Shown: piece after piece, positions 6,259 to 12,888 of the stretch | Numbering within the stretch: position 1 is the stretch's first letter | Layout: every line of letters starts with the position of its first letter | NCBI GenBank assembly: GCA_964446295.1 | Contig: CAYUNR010000042.1 | Span: 1 to 13,105, forward strand | DNA length: 13,105 bases | Source of the DNA: CAITNM01 sp964446295 | GTDB lineage: Bacteria > Pseudomonadota > Alphaproteobacteria > Paracaedibacterales > CAITNM01 | Reading direction: 5' to 3' | Translations under genes and position numbers: made by a program | The notes under the pieces: model-generated | Told to the model about the DNA's origin: nothing | The model's input: only the letters and a program-made list of their open reading frames with translations | Databases searched by the model: none

Positions 6259-7725
6259 TCAAAAATTAAATTTATCTGCGTTTTTGGCAAAATTTTGGTC
6301 ATCTCTTGTAGTCACAAGTCCAATTGGACAGTCCTCGTAGAGCTCTTTAAAAGCATCAAAAGCCTGACTCTGCGAAAGAGAAAGTGACTGAGTCATCAAC
6401 CAACATTGGTCCTGCCTTGTTCGCACAACAAAATTTTCTCCCTGTGGTGGTTGAAGTGAAAAATATGTATTACCCATCGTCTTTTTTTCACTTGGAAAAA
6501 GTTTTTTCACCTCTGGGATATTTAACTTACGATAAGCTGGCAAAGATTGCTCTTTAAAATATTCTACCATTGTTTCTACAATTGGCTGAAGTTCGTCAGC
6601 ACTTATATCTTCACTCACACCTCTTTCATACAACGAATAAAGCTCATTCCCATTTCGCAACAAAAAATCTATAGATCTGCCTGCAATAGAAAAAACCCGA
6701 TCAGCTTGAGTCAATTCCTCAACATATGGATTGGGGGAAATTTTAAAAAGATGCACGCCTTTTTTATCTGTTAAACGAGTAATAGTTACAAGATCATTTA
6801 TCCCGTCATCATCATTAATTGTAAGCTTATAAAGAATTAGGGGAACATAACCTGCCGCTCTGTCAGAATTAGTATCTAGATTTCCAAAATCTGAATATAA
6901 AATTTTAACTTCAATAGTACTTGGAGGACAATCTGTTAAATGATGTAAACAAATCACCTCTTCAGGAGAACTCTCTGGTTGTGAAACATCTAATTGTACT
7001 AAGCTTTGTTGAGCTTGTGAAAGCGTGTTTTTAGTAGATGGTTTCTTTTTACCTTTTTTTCCTTTACCTTTGCCCTTTTTCTTTTTTTTCATATCCTTAG
7101 GATTTTTTACGAAACTCTCGTCTTCTTCATCACCAGAGTCATCTTTTTCTACGCTGTCCAAGATAGCTGCAACATTTTCGTGCAGTGAAGTCACACTCGC
7201 AGAATCGCCACTGTCTGAAAACTCTTCTGCCACCTCTTCAACCAAAATATTTGATACGATCACGACAGGCAACAATTGCTTTATCTCGTCTACTACTTGG
7301 ATTGGCCGCTCAAGAATTGGTATAATTGCTTGTTGTGCATTAATACGATTAACAAATCTTCTTGCTGAATCTTTGTTCCAAGTTTTTCTTTTGCTATTTA
7401 AATTCGATGTTACAGCAGATCCTTTAGCTTGCTCAGCCCCATTTCCCTTAGGTGACATGGGAAACTTTGTTATAGATGCTGGGGAACCATGAATTTTAAC
7501 AGTTAAATTTCTTTCAGGAGTCACTGGAGCATCACTTAGAATTGCAGAGCACTCTTTTTTAGGCCATGACACATTACTACCTACAGCCCGCCATGGTTCA
7601 TAATCTGCTCTCAAATAATCCACTCTCATATAATACTCAAAAGGTGAAGAAGCACTTATTTGAAAAATTCCAAATACAAAAATAATTGCGATGTAATGTA
7701 ATATTTTTAGGGGGTTGTTTATCAT
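6259..7725 (-). CDS. Exported protein of unknown function with polylysine tract (488 residues)
   Basis: I recognise no family. Residues 1-25 look like a signal peptide (a hydrophobic core from about 8 to 23, cleavage likely near Ser-Ala-Ser at 24-26). Residues 30-150 are soluble and basic (for example SKRKTW and SARRFVNRI at 111-128). Residues 162-204 are strongly acidic, followed abruptly by a Lys/Gly tract at 213-228. A Ser/Gln-rich linker leads into a C-terminal region (about 255-488) with mixed strands and helices that looks like a folded domain. Five cysteines occur (59, 259, 266, 441, 466). The start at 7725 is fixed by the signal peptide; no good ribosome-binding site precedes it. The gene stands alone between radA and tRNA-Arg with no clear terminator. 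The charge pattern suggests a disordered, sticky linker between two domains. A host-directed effector or surface protein is possible but unproven. Confidence 0.82.
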   Translation of the reverse strand: MINNPLKILHYIAIIFVFGIFQISASSPFEYYMRVDYLRADYEPWRAVGSNVSWPKKECSAILSDAPVTPERNLTVKIHGSPASITKFPMSPKGNGAEQAKGSAVTSNLNSKRKTWNKDSARRFVNRINAQQAIIPILERPIQVVDEIKQLLPVVIVSNILVEEVAEEFSDSGDSASVTSLHENVAAILDSVEKDDSGDEEDESFVKNPKDMKKKKKGKGKGKKGKKKPSTKNTLSQAQQSLVQLDVSQPESSPEEVICLHHLTDCPPSTIEVKILYSDFGNLDTNSDRAAGYVPLILYKLTINDDDGINDLVTITRLTDKKGVHLFKISPNPYVEELTQADRVFSIAGRSIDFLLRNGNELYSLYERGVSEDISADELQPIVETMVEYFKEQSLPAYRKLNIPEVKKLFPSEKKTMGNTYFSLQPPQGENFVVRTRQDQCWLMTQSLSLSQSQAFDAFKELYEDCPIGLVTTRDDQNFAKNADKFNF

Positions 7726-7796
7726 ATGATTGCTTAATTTTCTGCTAATTAAATCTTATAATAACCATATTGAAAAGAATAGATTTTGACTGCAAT

Positions 7797-9149
7797 TTAA
7801 TCAAGAAACCTCGATAAATCTTTTAAAAGCTCTAATCGCCCTATTTGCAAACTAGATTCAAGACCTTTTTTATGAGCACACAAGGCTTTCATAAACCCTA
7901 ATTTTTCAGCTTCTTTCAAACGCGCATCTGTTTGATGAACTGGTCGTACTTCACCACCCAAACCAACTTCACCAAAAAACACATAAGAAGGGTTAATTGG
8001 TTTATTGATAATTGCTGAAATCAATGCTGCTGCTACAGCCAAGTCAGCAGCGGGTTCGTTTACTTTCAATCCACCCACTACATTCAAATACACATCCATG
8101 CTACCAAACGTAAAACCTGCTCTGCTTTCTAACACAGCCAATATCATAGAAAGCCTGGCGGAATCCCACCCAACAGTTGTGCGACGTGGCATGCTCAAAT
8201 AGCTTTTGGAAACTAACGCTTGAATTTCGCACAAAACAGGGCGCGTCCCTTCAATACCAGCAAATACCGCTGTACCACTTATTCCTTGCGCTCGATCAGA
8301 TAAAAAAAGCGCTGATGGGTTTGTTACTTCAGCCAAGCCATGCTGTTCCATAGCAAATAAGCCAATTTCATTGGTTGCTCCAAAACGGTTTTTAACAGCT
8401 CTTAATATACGAAAATCGTAATGACGCTCACCTTCAAAGTACAATACCGTATCGACCATGTGCTCAAGCACACGAGGCCCAGCAATTGTACCTTCTTTGG
8501 TGACATGCCCCACCAGAATGACTGATATACCTTGTTTTTTTGCCATGTGAATTAAGCTTTGCGAACAAGCACGAACTTGACTTACTGAACCTGCCGCAGC
8601 CTCTAGCGAGTCTGAGCTTATAGTCTGGATAGAATCAACCACCAAAAGCTTTGTATTTTTATGCTTACTTACCAGATTTTGTATTTCTTCAAGGCTTGTG
8701 CAGCTACCAATTTGTAAATGTTCAGCTTTTACACCTACACGCTTAGCACGCATTTGTAATTGCTGTACTGATTCTTCCCCTGATAAATACAAACACGGCG
8801 TATGACCAGACACATCACAAGCAATTTGCAGCATTAAGGTTGATTTACCAATGCCAGGGTCGCCACCTACCAAAATTACGGATCCTGGAACGATACCTCC
8901 TCCGCACACTCGGTTGAATTCCCCGAAAGATGTTGTGTATCGGATTTTAGTTAAATCAACTAAAGAAGCATCATCAATTGTATATAAGCTGGGTAATGGT
9001 GCATTAGCAGATGCAACTAAAGCTCTACTTCTTTCCACCACTTCTTCGATCAAGGTGTTCCACTCACCACAACCTTCGCACTTACCATTCCATCGATTAT
9101 GCGATGTGCCACATGCTTGGCAAATAAAGCGAACAGCTACTTTAGCCAT
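7797..9149 (-). CDS. radA: DNA repair/recombination protein RadA
   Basis: RecA-like ATPase that processes branched recombination intermediates and aids strand exchange. Taken from the ATG at 9149 it has 450 residues, near the usual ~455. The N-terminal zinc finger is Cys10-x2-Cys13...Cys24-x2-Cys27. Walker A is GGDPGIGKST (95-104), and Walker B ends at Asp172 (LLVVDSIQ). The RadA-specific KNRFG motif is at 253-257, followed by the C-terminal Lon-protease-like domain (MDVYLNVVGGLKVNEPAADLAVA, then FFGEVGLGGEVRP). An in-frame ATG lies 5 codons upstream at 9164, but the MAKV start fits the family and neither has a clear ribosome-binding site. The chosen start overlaps the end of mlaF by 8 bases (ATGGCTAA), so translation is probably coupled and radA is the last gene of mlaE-mlaF-radA. 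Confidence 0.96.
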   Translation of the reverse strand: MAKVAVRFICQACGTSHNRWNGKCEGCGEWNTLIEEVVERSRALVASANAPLPSLYTIDDASLVDLTKIRYTTSFGEFNRVCGGGIVPGSVILVGGDPGIGKSTLMLQIACDVSGHTPCLYLSGEESVQQLQMRAKRVGVKAEHLQIGSCTSLEEIQNLVSKHKNTKLLVVDSIQTISSDSLEAAAGSVSQVRACSQSLIHMAKKQGISVILVGHVTKEGTIAGPRVLEHMVDTVLYFEGERHYDFRILRAVKNRFGATNEIGLFAMEQHGLAEVTNPSALFLSDRAQGISGTAVFAGIEGTRPVLCEIQALVSKSYLSMPRRTTVGWDSARLSMILAVLESRAGFTFGSMDVYLNVVGGLKVNEPAADLAVAAALISAIINKPINPSYVFFGEVGLGGEVRPVHQTDARLKEAEKLGFMKALCAHKKGLESSLQIGRLELLKDLSRFLD

Positions 9150-9903
9150 CGGTAAATGGTCCATGAGGCAAACCGTTAATGAACTGCTTCACATATGCAT
9201 TTTTAGTTTTATCCATTTCTGGAATAGTTCCTGTCCAAATTAAATTGCCTTGAAACAACAACCCCACTCGATCAGCAATAATGCGAAGTGAATGCATATC
9301 GTGGGTAATACTTATAGCACTTGCACCAATATCTTTAACACACCGGCGAATCAAATCATTAATAGTGCCACTAATAATTGGGTCCAAACCTGTTGTTGGC
9401 TCATCAAAGAAAATAACCTTTGGACTAGTAGCAATCGCACGCGCTAACGCCACGCGCTTTTGCATGCCGCCTGATAATTCTGCTGGAAAAATATCCGCAA
9501 CCTTAGGGTCAAGATCAACAGCTTCTAACTTTTCCATAGCAATTTTGCGGGCCTTAACTTTATCCATTCGTTGCCCATGAATAAGACCAAAAGCAATATT
9601 GTGCCAAACTGGCAGGCTGTCAAACAAAGCACCACCTTGAAATAACATACCGAATGATTGAATAAGTTGTTGGCGTTTAGCACTGCGAGCCCCCACCATA
9701 TTTTCTCCATTGATAAGAATTTCACCGGAATCAGGCTCAATTAATCCTAAAATGCACTTAATTAAAATTGACTTTCCTGTGCCGGACCCACCGATAATAC
9801 CTAAAGATTCTTGTTCACCTAATTCGAGGTTAATACCACGTAATACATGATTATCACCAAAGGACTTGTGAAGATTTTTTACAGAAATAATTAACTGAGA
9901 CAT
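9142..9903 (-). CDS. mlaF: Phospholipid ABC transporter ATPase MlaF
   Basis: Cytoplasmic ATPase of the MlaFEDB-type transporter, which moves phospholipids between the inner membrane and the periplasmic carrier system to maintain outer-membrane lipid asymmetry. It is 253 residues long. All ABC motifs are intact: Walker A GGSGTGKS (38-45), Q-loop Gln89 in LFQGGALFDSLPVWHNIAF (typical of the MlaF/Mkl group), signature LSGGMQKR (143-150), Walker B VIFFDEP with Glu168, and H-loop His201. The start is 5 bases after the mlaE stop, and the end overlaps radA by 8 bases. The order mlaE-mlaF is the reverse of the E. coli mla operon. Neither mlaD nor mlaB/mlaC homologues are in this window, so the partner substrate-binding protein must be encoded elsewhere. 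Confidence 0.94.
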   Translation of the reverse strand: MSQLIISVKNLHKSFGDNHVLRGINLELGEQESLGIIGGSGTGKSILIKCILGLIEPDSGEILINGENMVGARSAKRQQLIQSFGMLFQGGALFDSLPVWHNIAFGLIHGQRMDKVKARKIAMEKLEAVDLDPKVADIFPAELSGGMQKRVALARAIATSPKVIFFDEPTTGLDPIISGTINDLIRRCVKDIGASAISITHDMHSLRIIADRVGLLFQGNLIWTGTIPEMDKTKNAYVKQFINGLPHGPFTDG

Positions 9904-9908
9904 GATGT

Positions 9909-10682
9909 TTACCGTTGGAATAAAATGCTTGTGAGAACGTAGTTCATAAATAATATAAAAATTGAAGCAGAAACTACCGCATTAGTTGTAGCTCTCCCTA
10001 CCCCTTCAGCACCACGACCAGAATTAAACCCATGGTAGCACCCCATCAATGTAATCAGCACTCCAAAAGCAGTAGCTTTTATAAGACCAGAATGCACATC
10101 GGATGATTCTAAATAACGAAGCGTTTGCTGCATATAATTGCCTCCATTAAAATCTAATTCATGTACGCAAATAAGGTAACCACCCATTACACCAATTAAG
10201 TCAGCAACTAGCACTAATATAGGAAGCACAACAGCGCCAGCTAAAATGCGTGGAAATATTAAGTACTTAAAAGGATTAGCTGAAAGCGTAACTAAAGCAT
10301 CAATCTGTTCAGTAACACGCATAGTGCCAATTTCGGCTGCCATAGATGCGCCAATACGACCTGCTACCATTAAACCTGCTAGCACCGGCCCCAACTCACG
10401 AGTAATTGATAGCACTACCACTGTGGCTACAGCACCTTCTGCTGAAAATCGTGAAAAACCTGTGTAGCTTTGCAAAGCCAACACCATACCTGTAAAAATC
10501 GCCGTTAATCCAACAACGGGCAATGAATAATATCCTATTTGAATAAACTGATTCAAAATCAAAGTCCAATAATAGGGAGGCTGAAAACCATGACGCATTG
10601 CATTATAGAAAAACAGGCTGATTTTTCCTGTCAGACCAACGAAATTTAAAAACAGTCTTCCAACCACTGCCAAAGGATTCAT
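9909..10682 (-). CDS. mlaE: Phospholipid ABC transporter permease MlaE
   Basis: Inner-membrane permease of the MlaE family (DUF140), partner of MlaF in retrograde or anterograde phospholipid transport. It is 257 residues long with an amphipathic N-terminal helix and about five membrane helices. The hallmark stretch is present: SITRELGPVLAGLMVAGRIG followed by ASMAAEIGTMRVTEQIDAL, which forms the coupling region with the ATPase. PVVGLTAIFTGMVLALQ and the C-terminal GCYHGFNSGRGAEGVGRATT are also typical. It is the first gene of mlaE-mlaF-radA. A candidate promoter lies directly upstream, and only a weak GAGA ribosome-binding site is visible. It is divergent from kdsA, another envelope gene. Confidence 0.94.
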   Translation of the reverse strand: MNPLAVVGRLFLNFVGLTGKISLFFYNAMRHGFQPPYYWTLILNQFIQIGYYSLPVVGLTAIFTGMVLALQSYTGFSRFSAEGAVATVVVLSITRELGPVLAGLMVAGRIGASMAAEIGTMRVTEQIDALVTLSANPFKYLIFPRILAGAVVLPILVLVADLIGVMGGYLICVHELDFNGGNYMQQTLRYLESSDVHSGLIKATAFGVLITLMGCYHGFNSGRGAEGVGRATTNAVVSASIFILFMNYVLTSILFQR

Positions 10683-10707
10683 AACAATCTCGCATATAAT
10701 TTACAAA

Positions 10708-10737
10708 AGTATAACCGAAGAGGGTACCAAAACCCAA
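10708..10737 (-). promoter_or_regulatory. Candidate promoter of mlaE-mlaF-radA
   Basis: On the minus strand TTGGGT (10737-10732) and TATACT (10713-10708) are 18 bases apart. Transcription would start near 10701, about 19 bases before the mlaE ATG. The spacing is slightly long, but both boxes are four to five matches to consensus. The spacer coincides with the nested inverted repeat at 10716-10746. Confidence 0.5.
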
Positions 10738-10746
10738 GCGTCTTCG
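10716..10746. repeat. Nested inverted repeat in the mlaE-kdsA divergent region
   Basis: Outer arms CGAAGA (10716-10721) and TCTTCG (10741-10746) are perfect complements, as are inner arms GGGT (10722-10725) and ACCC (10732-10735). The loop is 6 bases, with 5 unpaired bases on one side. It could be an operator overlapping the mlaE promoter or a hairpin in a kdsA leader. The symmetry is visible; the function is inferred. Confidence 0.45.
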
Positions 10747-10781
10747 CTATGGTATGAAAAAACTAATGTAATCTGTGATAT

Positions 10782-11618
10782 ATGAAAAAAATTCTTGTTC
10801 AATCTATAGAAATTTCTAATACGAATCCTTTTGTGCTTATAGCAGGACCTTGTGTTTTAGAAAGTCGCGACCATGCCATGATGATGGCAGAGAACCTAAC
10901 AACTTTATGTAATGCATTAGGCATTCCTCTAATTTACAAAACATCTTTTGATAAGGCCAACCGCACAAGCATTGCGGGCGCTAGAGGGCTTGGTCTTGAA
11001 GCATCTTTAAAGATTTTTGAAGAACTTAGAAACACATTTAATGTACCAATTACAACGGATGTGCATTCTCCAGAGCAATGCGCAGCCGTAGCAAATTTTG
11101 TTGATGTGTTACAAATTCCTGCATTTTTGTGCCGTCAAACTGACTTGTTGGAAGCAGCAGCAAAAACAGGAAAGGTCATCAATATTAAAAAAGGGCAATT
11201 CTTAGCTCCATGGGACATGCAAAACGTTGTAAAGAAAATGGAATCATTTGGTAATTCCAATGTAATGCTTTGTGAGCGTGGTGCTAGCTTTGGTTACAAC
11301 ACTTTAGTTAGCGATATGCGAAGCCTAAGTATTATGGCTCAAACAGGGTATCCTGTTATTTTTGATGCAACCCATTCGGTACAACAACCAGGTGGACAAG
11401 GCGCATCAACCGGTGGAAAACGTGAATTCGCCCCTATATTAGCACGCGCCGCAGTTGCTGTTGGGGTTGCAGGTGTATTTTTAGAAACGCACCAAGACCC
11501 AGACAACGCCCCAAGCGATGGCCCAAACATGATTCGCCTTTCTGACATGAAAAAAGTTTTATCCGAACTGAAAGCTTTTGATTCAATTGCAAAAGAAAAT
11601 CCACGACTTTTGGAATAA
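10782..11618 (+). CDS. kdsA: 3-deoxy-8-phosphooctulonate synthase (KdsA), metal-dependent type
   Basis: Condenses phosphoenolpyruvate and arabinose 5-phosphate to Kdo-8-phosphate, the first committed step toward Kdo of the lipopolysaccharide inner core, in the cytoplasm. It is 278 residues long, normal for the TIM-barrel family. Motifs include IAGPCVLES (20-28), YKTSFDKANRTS (52-63), TDVHSPEQ, IPAFLCRQTDLL, KKGQFLAPWDM and FDATHSVQQPGGQG. Cys24, His198, Glu235 and Asp246 have the same spacing (174, 37, 11) as the metal ligands of the Aquifex enzyme. E. coli, which is metal-independent, has Asn at the Cys position, so this should be the metal-dependent class. The ATG at 10782 is the family start, but no Shine-Dalgarno sequence or clear promoter is seen. 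It is the only plus-strand gene in the window, divergent from mlaE and convergent with the regulator gene. Confidence 0.97.
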   Translation: MKKILVQSIEISNTNPFVLIAGPCVLESRDHAMMMAENLTTLCNALGIPLIYKTSFDKANRTSIAGARGLGLEASLKIFEELRNTFNVPITTDVHSPEQCAAVANFVDVLQIPAFLCRQTDLLEAAAKTGKVINIKKGQFLAPWDMQNVVKKMESFGNSNVMLCERGASFGYNTLVSDMRSLSIMAQTGYPVIFDATHSVQQPGGQGASTGGKREFAPILARAAVAVGVAGVFLETHQDPDNAPSDGPNMIRLSDMKKVLSELKAFDSIAKENPRLLE

Positions 11619-11630
11619 AATTTAACTTGC

Positions 11631-11658
11631 AAGAGAGCATAGTCTTACTTGCTCTCTT
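11631..11658. terminator. Possible bidirectional terminator hairpin between kdsA and the regulator gene
   Basis: AAGAGAGCA (11631-11639) pairs perfectly with TGCTCTCTT (11650-11658) across a 10-base loop. It lies 12 bases after the kdsA stop and overlaps the stop codon of the convergent regulator gene. Neither side has a long T run, so it is a weak terminator candidate. Position between convergent genes supports the call. Confidence 0.45.
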
Positions 11659-12340
11659 AACTCGCTTGTGCATGGTGCGGCAAGTCAACAACATCAGTCC
11701 AGTATGCCATTGCCTTGTGTAGCTGACTCTTGAATTCTTGATAGGTGAATGATTTTCTTATAAACCCGCTTGCCTGCAAGCTATAAGCTGCCGCACGGTC
11801 ATCAGCATTTAAGCTACTACTTAGCACAATCACAGGTATTTCGTTTAAGTGCACCCGGCGCTTAATATCTTTTAAAATATCTAACCCACGGACAGATGGA
11901 AGATGCAGATCCAGAAAAATAAGATCCGGCTTTGGCAAAGATTGCGCAGAATCATGGGCAATATCACTTAGAAAATTCAAAGCTGCCTGACCATCATTTA
12001 TAGTATAAATATGTAGTTTTTTTGGAAAGTCTGCTAACGCTTTACGCAGTAAGAATTCATCACTTGAGTTATCTTCCACAAGCAATACATTGTATACATC
12101 TTCCTCTTGCTCAGTATGAACCTCAAAATCTTCAAAAAAGCATGACAACTCAACTTTAAAAATTTTTGATAGCTGATAAAGCATAGCAGCAGAAATTTTA
12201 TTAACACCTTTTTCATATCGTTGAAGCTGTTGAATTGAAACACTTAAACCTGCCGCCAGGGTTTTTAAGGGCCAATTCATTTTACGCCGAAAAAAAGTAA
12301 CTTTTTTACCAAGTAGTTCGTCTTTTAGATCAACTGTCAT
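11657..12340 (-). CDS. XRE-family HTH / receiver-domain fusion regulator
   Basis: A 227-residue response regulator with the DNA-binding domain first. Residues ~10-68 form an XRE/Cro-type helix-turn-helix (LAAGLSVSIQQLQRYEKG, then VNKISAAMLYQLSKIFKV), closely like the alphaproteobacterial 'QQVQKYERG' group. A 12-residue linker leads to a CheY-like receiver domain (about 83-215). Phosphorylation residues are in place: acidic pair Glu89-Asp90, acceptor Asp144 (LIFLDLHLP), Ser174 at the Thr/Ser switch position and Lys196. The residue after that Lys is Ser rather than the usual Pro. The LHLPSVRGLDILKDIK segment resembles stand-alone Rcp1-type receivers. The start codon overlaps the kinase stop as ATGA, so translation is coupled and the kinase is the likely phosphodonor. 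Most DNA-binding response regulators have the receiver first, so the architecture is unusual. It probably represses or activates transcription by phosphorylation-controlled dimerisation, but the targets are unknown. Confidence 0.9.
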   Translation of the reverse strand: MTVDLKDELLGKKVTFFRRKMNWPLKTLAAGLSVSIQQLQRYEKGVNKISAAMLYQLSKIFKVELSCFFEDFEVHTEQEEDVYNVLLVEDNSSDEFLLRKALADFPKKLHIYTINDGQAALNFLSDIAHDSAQSLPKPDLIFLDLHLPSVRGLDILKDIKRRVHLNEIPVIVLSSSLNADDRAAAYSLQASGFIRKSFTYQEFKSQLHKAMAYWTDVVDLPHHAQAS

Positions 12341-12888
12341 GACAACTTCCTTTCGTTTTGTAATAGCACATTGCGAGTGTACCTTGGCTCTTGAATAGTT
12401 AGTTCCGTTAATTTTTCTAATTTTTTCTCACAAAAAGGTAAAGTAAACGACACAACTGTCCCCTTACGCTTGCCAGATCGAAGCGTAATTTTTCCCTTAT
12501 AAGCAGAAATGATTTTTTTACAAATCATTAAACCAAGACCTGCTCCGTCAGAAGCTGATGATTGAAAAGGTAAAAAGACATTTCTTTTTCGAATATACCC
12601 AGGACAATACCCATGATTATGCAAATGAAACCTATAAAAATTTTCGTCTTCTCTTGCGCCTGATAACGTAATTATACAATTTTCGCAGGAACTGTGCTTA
12701 ATTGCATTTGCAAATAAATTTTGAAATAATTGCAGCATGCAAGTACGGTTCGCATGCAAATATACGTCTTCAGAAAATTGAAAATTAAATTGGCATTTTT
12801 CTGATTTCAAAATACTTTCATAAATTTCTTCAATCAGGCATTTTAAGGAAATTTGCTCTGATTCAACGGTTAAGTCTCCCTTTTGCAA
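12337..12888 (-). CDS. Histidine kinase, catalytic (ATPase) part, downstream of a frameshift
   Basis: This frame encodes the end of the dimerisation domain and a HATPase_c domain. The N box is QLFQNLFANAIKHSS, followed by a degenerate G1 region (LHNHGYCPGY, with Asn where Asp normally contacts adenine), an F-box-like VFLPF, and G2 GAGLGLMICKKII. It ends with a KGTVVSFTLP strand and a 32-residue tail. No start with a ribosome-binding site is visible; the only start at the 5' end is a TTG at 12888 within the frame overlap. The preceding dimerisation helix continues smoothly from the other frame, so this is the 3' portion of one kinase gene broken by an apparent single-base loss near 12878-12884. 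The stop overlaps the regulator start (ATGA). If the break is real, this part would be untranslated or made only by reinitiation. Confidence 0.8.
   Translation of the reverse strand: MQKGDLTVESEQISLKCLIEEIYESILKSEKCQFNFQFSEDVYLHANRTCMLQLFQNLFANAIKHSSCENCIITLSGAREDENFYRFHLHNHGYCPGYIRKRNVFLPFQSSASDGAGLGLMICKKIISAYKGKITLRSGKRKGTVVSFTLPFCEKKLEKLTELTIQEPRYTRNVLLQNERKLS

Noticed and set aside
7025..7492. Plus-strand open frame of 155 codons
   Set aside because: It is the antisense of the polylysine gene; its phenylalanine- and serine-rich product is only the complement of AAA/GAA codons.
9150..9164. Upstream ATG for radA adding five residues
   Set aside because: The MAKV start matches RadA relatives, and neither start has a better ribosome-binding site. 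The longer form remains possible.
10740..10781. A promoter for kdsA on the plus strand
   Set aside because: Several weak -10-like words occur (TATGGT, TAATGT) but none has an acceptable -35 at the right distance.
11339..11694. Minus-strand open frames opposite the kdsA 3' end
   Set aside because: They are antisense to a firmly identified gene and lack family motifs.
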